The notes under the pieces were generated by a model. That model worked only from the letters and a program-made list of their open reading frames with translations, did not search any database and was not told the origin of the DNA. From Acidimicrobium ferrooxidans (GTDB taxonomy: Bacteria; Actinomycetota; Geothermincolia; Fen-727; Anoxymicrobiaceae): a stretch of DNA of 64,000 nt. Shown here piece after piece: positions 33,801 to 40,926 of this stretch. The translations under genes and the position numbers were made by a program. The DNA is taken from positions 62,001 through 126,000 of the forward strand of contig DYIU01000003.1 in assembly GCA_020723485.1 (NCBI GenBank). Direction: 5' to 3'. How positions within the stretch are numbered: position 1 is the stretch's first letter; each line of letters opens with the position of its first letter.

Positions 33801-34751
33801 TTGGCACCCGAATTCAAGCTGGAAGGCGAAGGCGTAGACACGGCCGCCCTGGAAGAGGAACTCTCGCGCAGGGTGGCGGACAGGCGCAGGGCCGGCGTGT
33901 ACACACACGAGGTCGAGGCCGCGCTCGCCGAGCGGCTCCCCGAAGAGGAGGACCCATCCTCGCTTCCCCCGATAGCCGCACTGGACTACGCCGCGACGAG
34001 GGCCGGCGCGAGCTGGGAGGTCTCCGCGGCGTACCCGGTCGAGACAGAGAAGCGGTTGATCCGTCCGCTGGTCATCTTCGCCAAGCGCATCGCCCGCGTC
34101 TGGGCCCGCGTGGCGGTGGGCCCGATACAGCGGGAGCAGACGGCGTTCAACCGCCACGTCGCCTGCGCCCTGGAGGCGCTGAAGAGGCAGGCAGTGGCGG
34201 AGAGGGCTGAAGCCCTGGCCGACGAGGCCGACCTGGCGGCCCTCGCGGGGGCCATGGTCGCCGGGGACGAAGCGGAAGCGATGGCGGGTGCCGTATCGGA
34301 CGCCCTCGCGGACGCTCATGCGGTCACGGCGGTCGGGCCGTGCCATCCCGGCCTGCTCGAGGCGCTCGAAGCCGACGGCAGGTCAGTGCACCGTGTCTCG
34401 CCGCCCACCTCCTGGGACACGGGCGGCCCCTCCACCGGCACGGGGCCCGAGGCGTTCCTGTCCCAGGCGGCCGAGCGCAGCATCGGCGCGGTCCTTGTCT
34501 GCGAGCTCGCGTTCTGGCTCAGGCCGGAAGCGCTCATCAGGATAGCGCGGCGCTCCTACCTCGCACTCGAGGCCGGTGGCCGGGCGGTATTCGCGGTGCA
34601 CGGTTTCGCGGCCGGCGCACCGGCGCCCGCCTGGTGCTCTCCCGAGGTGGTGGCTGCGGCAATGGAACTCGCCGGATTCATCGACATTGCGCCGACCGTG
34701 CTCGAAAGCGGCGGGCCCCCCGGGTTCGTGGTGTCGGCCGGGAAACGTTGA
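33801..34751 (+). CDS. Degenerate methyltransferase-like protein with the helical module
   Basis: About 316 residues from a TTG at 33801, chosen because GGAGG lies five bases upstream; the frame is open further upstream without a ribosome site. Residues about 70-135 resemble the module at 17296 and 30563 (RLIRPLVIFAKRIARVWARV, then FNRHVACALEALKRQ), although the W-Y-x-x-P core has become VAVGPIQ. The C-terminal part (about 165-316) has methyltransferase-like order (VLVCELAFWLRPEALIRIAR, VFAVHGF) but at the motif I place reads AVGPCHPGLLEAL, without the glycine-rich SAM loop. Probably inactive as an enzyme. First gene of a coupled plus-strand operon. Confidence 0.72.
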   Translation: MAPEFKLEGEGVDTAALEEELSRRVADRRRAGVYTHEVEAALAERLPEEEDPSSLPPIAALDYAATRAGASWEVSAAYPVETEKRLIRPLVIFAKRIARVWARVAVGPIQREQTAFNRHVACALEALKRQAVAERAEALADEADLAALAGAMVAGDEAEAMAGAVSDALADAHAVTAVGPCHPGLLEALEADGRSVHRVSPPTSWDTGGPSTGTGPEAFLSQAAERSIGAVLVCELAFWLRPEALIRIARRSYLALEAGGRAVFAVHGFAAGAPAPAWCSPEVVAAAMELAGFIDIAPTVLESGGPPGFVVSAGKR

Positions 34752-35959
34752 CCGGAGCCACCTTGCCGGCCGCGAGCGCCCCAGGATTCCACCCGGCCTT
34801 CGTCGTCCCCCGCTACGGAGAGGAAGTAGTAGGCGGCGCCGAGGACCTCGCGCGCAGGACGGCAGAGGAGCTCTCCGGCCGCGGCTGCCGCGTGAGCGTC
34901 CTCACCACCCGCGCCCTAGACCACCACACCTGGCGCGACCATTATCCCCCAGGGACCTCGGACCTGAACGGCGTGGAGGTCACGAGGTTCGACGCGCGGA
35001 CCCGCCTGGGCGAGCCGCGCGTGCAGAGGGTGCTCGAGGCGCTCGCGGGGGGCGAGCAGGTATCGGAGGCCGAGCAGCTGCTGTGGCTCGAGGGCGTGGT
35101 GACCAGCCAGGCCCTCTTCGAGCACCTGCAGGGGAACGGGGACTCCTACTCTCACCTGGTGTTCCTCCCGTACCTCTTCGGCACAACGTACTTCGGCTCG
35201 CGGATACACCCCGGGCGCTCATGGATAGTCCCGTGCCTGCACGACGAGCCCTATGCCCACCAGACGCTCATCCGGCGAATGCTGCTCGGTGTCAACGGGC
35301 TGATGTTCAACAGCCCCGGCGAGAAGCGCCTGGCGTCCCGGCTCCTCGAAGTCGAAGACCCCGGGCCGGTCGTGGGCATGGGATTCCGGCCGCGGGCGGG
35401 AGACCCTGCCGCTTTCCGCGACCGCACCAGCGTTCGCGGCGACTTCGTCCTTTACGCCGGCAGGAGGGAGGAGGGCAAGAACACGCCGCTGCTCGTAGAC
35501 TACTTCCGCCGGTTCCTGGCCCAGAACCCCGGGAAGGCTTCACTCGTGCTCATGGGCGCGGGCGACGTCAGGGTCCCGCCCGACGCCTCGCATGCAGTAT
35601 TCGACCTGGGCCGCGTGAGCGAGCGCCACAAGTGGGACGGCTACGCCGCCGCGAGCGTATTCTGCCAGCCCTCGGTGAACGAGAGCCTCTCGATCGTGCT
35701 CCTCGAGTCGTGGCTGGCGGGCGCGCCGGCGCTGGTCCACCGCGACTGCGACGTGACGAGCGAGCACGCGCGCTCCAGCGGCGGGGGACTGACGTTCGGC
35801 GACTACCCGGAGTTCGCCGAAGCGCTGCTGATGCTCCTCGGCGACCGGGACCTCGCAAAAGGCATGGGCGAGGCGGGAAGGCGGTACGTCGAGGAAGAGT
35901 ATAATTGGGATTCGGTCATCGAGCGCCTGCTCGGGGCACTGGGAGTGACACTGCATTGA
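34748..35959 (+). CDS. GT4-family glycosyltransferase
   Basis: About 403 residues. The start is taken as the TTG at 34748 that overlaps the preceding stop (TTGA); another TTG at 34763 has GGAG five bases upstream. N-terminal half: PAFVVPRYGEEVVGGAEDLA, with the GG loop. Donor half from about 230: DFVLYAGRREEGKNTPLLVD and NESLSIVLLESWLAGAPALV, an intact EX7E motif. The extended frame upstream of 34748 is only the shadow of the previous gene. Followed at once by another GT4 gene (TTGA overlap). Likely acts in sequence with its neighbours on one lipid-linked glycan. Confidence 0.88.
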   Translation: MTGATLPAASAPGFHPAFVVPRYGEEVVGGAEDLARRTAEELSGRGCRVSVLTTRALDHHTWRDHYPPGTSDLNGVEVTRFDARTRLGEPRVQRVLEALAGGEQVSEAEQLLWLEGVVTSQALFEHLQGNGDSYSHLVFLPYLFGTTYFGSRIHPGRSWIVPCLHDEPYAHQTLIRRMLLGVNGLMFNSPGEKRLASRLLEVEDPGPVVGMGFRPRAGDPAAFRDRTSVRGDFVLYAGRREEGKNTPLLVDYFRRFLAQNPGKASLVLMGAGDVRVPPDASHAVFDLGRVSERHKWDGYAAASVFCQPSVNESLSIVLLESWLAGAPALVHRDCDVTSEHARSSGGGLTFGDYPEFAEALLMLLGDRDLAKGMGEAGRRYVEEEYNWDSVIERLLGALGVTLH

Positions 35960-37035
35960 GAGTAACCCAGCTCTGCGCGCGAATAGAGTTCGGCGACGCG
36001 GTCAGCAACCACGTCCTCGAGATCGACAGGGCCCTCGCCTCGTGGGGCCTCGAGACCTCGGTCTACGCGAACACCCTGGACACGTTCGGTCTCCAGCGCG
36101 CCCGCCCGGACACCGGGTACGACCCGTCCGCGGCCTCCGGGGACGACGTCCTCATGTACCATTACTCGCTGTTCTGTCCCAACTACGAGCAGTACATGCA
36201 GGCCCCCTGCAAGCGTATCCTCATCTACCACAACATCACCCCGCCCGAGTACTTCGCCGCCTACGACAAGGGCGTGGCGGAGTTCTGCAGGATGGGGCGG
36301 GAGCTGCTGGGGCGGCTGAACGTCTGCGACCTCGCGCTCGGCGACTCCGAGTACAACCGCCTGGAGCTCATCGACAGCGGGTTCTCCCCGGGGGCCACGG
36401 GAGTGCTCCCGATATTCGTGGATTACGAGGGCCTGAAGGCGAAGCGAAGCGGGAGCGGGCCGATGGCCGCCTACGGGCGTTCGTTCAAGGTGCTCTTCGT
36501 GGGCAGGGCCGTGCCCAACAAGCGCATCGAGGACGTCCTGAGGGCGTTCTTCTACTACAACCGGTGCGTGAACTCCGACTCCCACCTGTTCCTGGTGGGC
36601 CCCTCCTGGGTGGACAGGTACGACGCCCAGCTGAGGTGGCTCCTCGACTCGTTCGGGCTCTGGGGCAACGTGCACTTCACCGGGCGCGTCAGCGACCCTG
36701 ACCTCGCGTCCTGCTACTCCGGGGCGGACGTCTTCCTCTCGATGAGCGAGCACGAGGGGTTCGCCGTGCCGCTGGTCGAGAGCATGGCGTTCGACCTGCC
36801 GGTGGTGGCCTACTCCTCGACCGCGATCCCGTACACCCTCGAGGGCGCCGGGATCGCCTTCGGGCGAAAGGACTTCCCGATGGTGGGCGAGCTCCTCGAG
36901 CAGGTGCGGACCGAGGAGGGCCTGAGGGATTCAATGCTCGCCTCCCAGCGCGCGCGGCTCGAGAGCTTCTCCCCCGGGGCGGTCCGCTCGAGCCTCCGGG
37001 AAGCGCTCGAGCGTGTCGCGGGGGGACTCGGGTGA
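35956..37035 (+). CDS. GT4-family glycosyltransferase
   Basis: About 359 residues from the TTG at 35956 (TTGA overlap with the gene before). N-terminus RVTQLCARIEFGDAVSNHVL is typical of a GT4 group acting on mannose- or rhamnose-type acceptors. The donor domain (from about 170) has KVLFVGRAVPNKRIEDVLRA and MSEHEGFAVPLVESMAFDLP, with EX7E intact. The stop overlaps the GTG of the methyltransferase gene that follows (GTGA). Confidence 0.9.
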   Translation: MRVTQLCARIEFGDAVSNHVLEIDRALASWGLETSVYANTLDTFGLQRARPDTGYDPSAASGDDVLMYHYSLFCPNYEQYMQAPCKRILIYHNITPPEYFAAYDKGVAEFCRMGRELLGRLNVCDLALGDSEYNRLELIDSGFSPGATGVLPIFVDYEGLKAKRSGSGPMAAYGRSFKVLFVGRAVPNKRIEDVLRAFFYYNRCVNSDSHLFLVGPSWVDRYDAQLRWLLDSFGLWGNVHFTGRVSDPDLASCYSGADVFLSMSEHEGFAVPLVESMAFDLPVVAYSSTAIPYTLEGAGIAFGRKDFPMVGELLEQVRTEEGLRDSMLASQRARLESFSPGAVRSSLREALERVAGGLG

Positions 37036-38093
37036 CGGGCGGCGATCAGGCGCCGTCCACACAGGCGGTCGAGGTCGAGGTCCCGGGAGGCGGTGGTCTC
37101 GAGGTCTCCATCTGGACTCCCGCGGGAGAGCGCCTGGGGTCCTGGAGCTTCCCGGAAGCGCCGCCGGGCGACGCGACGGTCCTGGTGGACTGGCGGGCCG
37201 ACGGGCCCGGGGTGCTGACCCTCGAGACACCCGGCGCCCTGCTGTCCCCCGCCGGCGGAGAGCGCGACACCGGGGTCGTGGTGAGGCCCGATATGGAGCT
37301 GCGGCTCAAAGCCGGGGGCGTGTCCCGCACTCTGGCGGTCCACGTGAGCGACACCGCGGCCCTGGAGAAGTACTACCAGCAGGAGTCCCACCAGGACGAG
37401 TACGTCGTCGAGCACCCGTTCTTCCACGCGTTCCACGAGGCGCGCCTTCGCACCCTTGGGGCCATCTTCAGGAAGTACATCAGCCCCGGCAGCAGGGTCC
37501 TCGACGTGGGCTCCGGGTACAGCATCTTCTTCCTTATCACGACGGACTGGCCTTACGACATGACGTGCTGCGACCTCGACTCCGCCGCGATGGATAAGAT
37601 GCGCGGACTGGTGCCGGGCTGGGAATGGGTGGTGGCGGACGCGGCGGACCTCCCGTGGGACGACGCCTCCTTCGACGCGGTATACGCCGGCGAGATAATC
37701 GAACACGTGCCGGATACCGGCGCGGCCCTCGCCGAGTGGAGGCGGGTGCTGGCCCCCGGCGGGACCCTCATCCTCTCGACGCCCAACCGGGACCGCCTTC
37801 TCGCGCGAGCCAACAGGAGTGAGATACCGGTCCACCCGGAGCACGTCCGCGAGATGAACCTCCCCGAGCTGCGCGGGGCCCTCTCTTCGCACGGGTTCGA
37901 GGTCCTCAGGACGACCGGCATATACCTGGAGCTCGCGCTCAACTGGTACAGGCCCCCCGGCCTGCGGGTGGACATGCTGGTCTCGCTCGCCGGCGAGCCC
38001 CGGCACAAGCCCCTTTACAGGCCCTTCATGTGGATGGGGAGGCTCGCTCCCCGTCGGGCTTTCGACCTGGTGGCGGTATGCAGGAGGAAGTGA
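37032..38093 (+). CDS. SAM-dependent methyltransferase with N-terminal beta domain
   Basis: 353 residues from a GTG overlapping the previous stop. Residues 1-110 form a beta-rich domain (VEVEVPGGGGLEVSIWTPAG, VLTLETPGALLSP) of unknown role, possibly carbohydrate-binding. Residues about 120-300 are a class I methyltransferase: VLDVGSGYSIFFLI (motif I), CCDLDSAAMDKM, AVYAGEIIEHVPDTG and GTLILSTPNRDRLLARANR. The ending RPPGLRVDMLVSLAGEPRHK is common in this family of glycan-locus enzymes. Likely methylates a sugar of the glycan built by the two preceding GT4 enzymes. Confidence 0.86.
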   Translation: MTGGDQAPSTQAVEVEVPGGGGLEVSIWTPAGERLGSWSFPEAPPGDATVLVDWRADGPGVLTLETPGALLSPAGGERDTGVVVRPDMELRLKAGGVSRTLAVHVSDTAALEKYYQQESHQDEYVVEHPFFHAFHEARLRTLGAIFRKYISPGSRVLDVGSGYSIFFLITTDWPYDMTCCDLDSAAMDKMRGLVPGWEWVVADAADLPWDDASFDAVYAGEIIEHVPDTGAALAEWRRVLAPGGTLILSTPNRDRLLARANRSEIPVHPEHVREMNLPELRGALSSHGFEVLRTTGIYLELALNWYRPPGLRVDMLVSLAGEPRHKPLYRPFMWMGRLAPRRAFDLVAVCRRK

Positions 38094-39598
38094 AAGGCCG
38101 CGGGCCGGCCGGCAGGGCCGTCAGGGACGGCGCCGCGCGCGCCGCCTCCGCCTGGACGCGGCTTCCCGGCCGCACCAGGGTGGGGATTCTGATATTCCTC
38201 GGCTGCCTGCTCGCCTACAGCCTGGTGCTGTTCCTGGTGCCCCGCTACAAGGGTGCGACCACCGCCCAGGGAGACGAGCCGCACTACCTGCTCGTAGCCG
38301 AGAGCATAATCCGCGACGGCGACGTCTTCCTCACGAACAACTACCAGGCGAAGCAGTACCGGCCGTACTTCGAGTCCGACGAGATAATGTGGCACGTGAC
38401 CAACGGCCGCGGCGGGCGGTACGTGTCGACGCACCCCATATGGCTTTCAATAGTCGTGCTCCCCGGCTTCTGGCTGTTCGGGTACAAAGGGGCGGCGCTC
38501 ACGATGATACTCTTCGCGAGCGCGGCGGCGGCTCTCTCGTTCCTGGTGGCCGACCGGTTCGCGAGCAGGGCGGTCGCCGCCGGGGTCACGGTCTTCCTGT
38601 TCCTGAGCTACCCGCTCGTATTCTACTCGAGGCTCATCTTCCCGGAGACCGCCGCATACTTCCTGGTCGCACTGGCGCTGTGGAGCGCCTGGCGGCTCAG
38701 GGAATCGGGCAGGGCCCTGCACGCGGGGCTCATCGGGCTTGCCAGCGGGATGCTCCTGCTCTTCCACCCCAAGTTCATTGCCATCTCGGCCTGCCTGTTC
38801 TTCCTCTTCCTGCTGGTGCGCCCGAAGCGTGACAGGAGGCTGCTCGCGGCCTGGGTGGCTCCCGCGGCGCTCGCACTCCTGGTGCTGGTGATAATCACGG
38901 CAGTGGGCTTCGGGCTGAACCTCCCCCAGGGACTGACAGCGTCGGGGGGCAGCAGGTTCCAGGGCGGGTACTGGGGGACCAACTCGGGCTGGGGGATACC
39001 GGGGATGTTCCTGGACCGCGCCTGGGGCCTCTTCATTTTCGCGCCTTTCTACATCCTGTTCCTGCACGGCCTGGCCACCCCGACCAACAGCTTCGAGTGG
39101 GAGCGCTGGTGGGTCTTCTTCCCCGTGTGCATCGGCCTTCACACGCTCCTCCTGGGCTTCTTCCAGTCGTGGAACGGAGGCGCGGCCCCGGTACAGAGGT
39201 ACCTGGTGTCCCTCGCGCCGCTCTTCATCGTCTGCATCGCGCTGTTCGTAGACCGGGTGCGCTCGAGGTGGGCGTGGGGCGCGGCCGGCGTCCTGGCGCT
39301 GCTCCAGATAGTCACGACGGTGTGGGGCTTCCGGTTCTTCGTGGGCGTCTACGGCATGGAGAACGCCGACAACATCTTCCTGCCGCATTTCCTGGGCAGC
39401 GGCCCGGTGAAGAGCTTCATCCTCTTCGTGTTTCCGCTGTTCCACCCCACGGGTGAAAGGGCCGTAGCTCTCACGATAGGCTGGGTGATACTCCTGGCGG
39501 GCACGGCGTGCGCCGCGCGCCGGTACTACATGAGGCACGGGGGCGGGAGGCTCTCCCCCCTGGTCGACATACATCCTTTTGTACGCGCCGCGGACTAA
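38078..39598 (+). CDS. Multi-spanning GT-C-type membrane glycosyltransferase
   Basis: About 506 residues from the ATG at 38078, overlapping the methyltransferase gene by 16 bp; a GTG at 38090 is another option. Ten or more hydrophobic segments follow a basic N-terminal tail. The first outer loop has AQGDEPHYLLVAESIIRDGD, the acidic GDEPHYL signature of GT39/GT83-like enzymes. Later VSTHPIWLSIVVLPGFWLFG and FYSRLIFPETAAYFLVALAL agree with that group. Last gene of the plus-strand operon; its stop overlaps, tail to tail, the stop of the small gene at 39595. Confidence 0.82.
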   Translation: MQEEVKGRGPAGRAVRDGAARAASAWTRLPGRTRVGILIFLGCLLAYSLVLFLVPRYKGATTAQGDEPHYLLVAESIIRDGDVFLTNNYQAKQYRPYFESDEIMWHVTNGRGGRYVSTHPIWLSIVVLPGFWLFGYKGAALTMILFASAAAALSFLVADRFASRAVAAGVTVFLFLSYPLVFYSRLIFPETAAYFLVALALWSAWRLRESGRALHAGLIGLASGMLLLFHPKFIAISACLFFLFLLVRPKRDRRLLAAWVAPAALALLVLVIITAVGFGLNLPQGLTASGGSRFQGGYWGTNSGWGIPGMFLDRAWGLFIFAPFYILFLHGLATPTNSFEWERWWVFFPVCIGLHTLLLGFFQSWNGGAAPVQRYLVSLAPLFIVCIALFVDRVRSRWAWGAAGVLALLQIVTTVWGFRFFVGVYGMENADNIFLPHFLGSGPVKSFILFVFPLFHPTGERAVALTIGWVILLAGTACAARRYYMRHGGGRLSPLVDIHPFVRAAD

Positions 39599-39792
39599 GC
39601 GCGCCTGGCGAGCCTCCATGCAAGGCCGAGGGCGAGGAACACCGGCGCGAGCGCGATGAACGCGGCGGTCTGCACCTTCTTCCAGAACACGTGACGCTCC
39701 TCGAAACGGAGCTCACTGTACCTCCGCGCGTCGATAACGAACGTGCGCGCCCCGTGGTAGAGGACCCTCGCGAGGTAGGAGGCCAGCGCCAT
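39595..39792 (-). CDS. Small single-span membrane protein
   Basis: 65 residues from the ATG at 39792, which has AAGGAGGG upstream and lies 2 bases after the methyltransferase stop. An in-frame start at 39810 is less likely. The first half is basic and amphipathic (YLARVLYHGARTFVIDARRY), and residues about 46-62 form a membrane helix (AAFIALAPVFLALGLAW). The coupling suggests a partner or anchor for the methyltransferase. Family not recognised. Confidence 0.6.
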   Translation of the reverse strand: MALASYLARVLYHGARTFVIDARRYSELRFEERHVFWKKVQTAAFIALAPVFLALGLAWRLARRA

Positions 39793-39794
39793 GC

Positions 39795-40790
39795 TCAGCC
39801 CTCCTTCCACGCGGTCGCCAGGAACTCGTTCCCGTAACCGAGCCCGCTCGGCAGAGCGTCGGCCGTCTCCAGGGCAGCGCGCACGGCCCTGAAGAGCCCC
39901 GGGCTGCCCAGAAGCCTCGCGAAGAGGCCCGGGAACACCTCGTCGAACATGAGGGTGTACAGAGTGTGGACGACGAGGGTCTCGACCCGGACGAGGCCGG
40001 CGCCGGCGAGCAGGCCGGCGAGCTCCTCCGGCTCCAGGAAGTTCTCGCGCTCGTGCCCTGCCTGGTTATCGACCCCCAGGTCGTACCTGCCGCGCGAGGT
40101 CACGCGCTGCCACCAGTGCCACGTCCATCGGTCCCGGCGGCACGTGGTATAGATGAGCAGCCTGCCGCCCGGCCTCAGGACACGCGCCATCTCGGAGACC
40201 ATCGCCTCGTGATCGGAGACGTGTTCGATGACACCGTAGCTCATCGCCATGTCGAAGGCGCCGTCGGCGAACGGCAGTCGGAGCGCGTCAGCGGAGAAGA
40301 ACCTGTTGCCGTAAGGGTTGCACGACGCTGCAGTCGAGACCGCCGCTCCACTGAAATCGATCCCGACCCCGTGGGTGCCGTACACCGCGCTCATCACCGC
40401 GAGCATGATGCCGGTGCTGCAGCCCACGTCCAGCAGGCGTTCCCCCGGACGCGGATCCAGGGAGTCGGTGACCTCGCGGCACCTCATTCCCAGCCAGCTG
40501 GGCTGCAGGGTGTGGTGCGCGGTCGCGATGTCCACGCAGTACTCCAGATGGCGCCTCACGTCGTCGGGGTTGGCGTAATCGGACATCCTGGCCGAGGAGA
40601 CCTTGCCGTCGTACACGTCACGCTGGAGCCTTGCGAACTCCTCGAGCGTGAGCGGGTCGACGAAGTCCATGGCTCCCGCCCTGAACCCGAAGACCGCCTC
40701 GCAGCCGGGACACGAGGCCTCCCGGCCCTCTGTGGGGTCGGCCAGCCTCTCACCGCAGCGCGGGCACATGAGGAAATCGATTCCGGGCAT
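39795..40790 (-). CDS. Class I methyltransferase with zinc-ribbon head
   Basis: 331 residues. Cys pairs CPRCGERL (residues 9-12) and CPGC (27-30) form a Trm112-like zinc ribbon. The methyltransferase core (about 115-260) shows LLDVGCSTGIMLAVM, GVGIDFSGAA, MAMSYGVIEHVSDHE and GGRLLIYTTCRRDRWTWHWW. The C-terminus is helical. Substrate unknown; a glycan or lipid-linked sugar fits the locus. Preceded by a paired inverted-repeat element that separates it from the repeat-ring protein upstream. Confidence 0.87.
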   Translation of the reverse strand: MPGIDFLMCPRCGERLADPTEGREASCPGCEAVFGFRAGAMDFVDPLTLEEFARLQRDVYDGKVSSARMSDYANPDDVRRHLEYCVDIATAHHTLQPSWLGMRCREVTDSLDPRPGERLLDVGCSTGIMLAVMSAVYGTHGVGIDFSGAAVSTAASCNPYGNRFFSADALRLPFADGAFDMAMSYGVIEHVSDHEAMVSEMARVLRPGGRLLIYTTCRRDRWTWHWWQRVTSRGRYDLGVDNQAGHERENFLEPEELAGLLAGAGLVRVETLVVHTLYTLMFDEVFPGLFARLLGSPGLFRAVRAALETADALPSGLGYGNEFLATAWKEG

Positions 40791-40809
40791 GGCAGGAATG
40801 ATAACACAT

Positions 40810-40926
40810 GGGGTCAGACCATTTTCGTTCCATAAGCAACATCAGCCACATCAGCCACAGGTGAAGGTGACAACGCGTTGCGTAAGTCAACCAGTGTTGC
40901 TTATGGAACGAAAATGGTCTGACCCC
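40810..40926. repeat. Paired inverted-repeat element, perfect 32-bp arms
   Basis: Left arm 40810-40841 (GGGGTCAGACCATTTTCGTT then CCATAAGCAACA) is exactly inverted at 40895-40926, with 53 bases between, in which TCAGCCACA is nearly duplicated. It differs from the 25060 and 31047 arms by GACC for GGTC and a longer centre, but shares the GGGGTCAG start and the GCAACA end. The outer edge abuts the last codon and stop of the repeat-ring gene at 40926. Confidence 0.92.

Noticed and set aside
34340-34747. Upstream extension of the GT4 frame
   Set aside because: It only runs through the preceding gene in another frame; the GT4 fold begins after 34748.
11874-40926. CRISPR array
   Set aside because: The GGGGTCAG repeats are inverted pairs at distant sites, without regular spacers or nearby cas genes.
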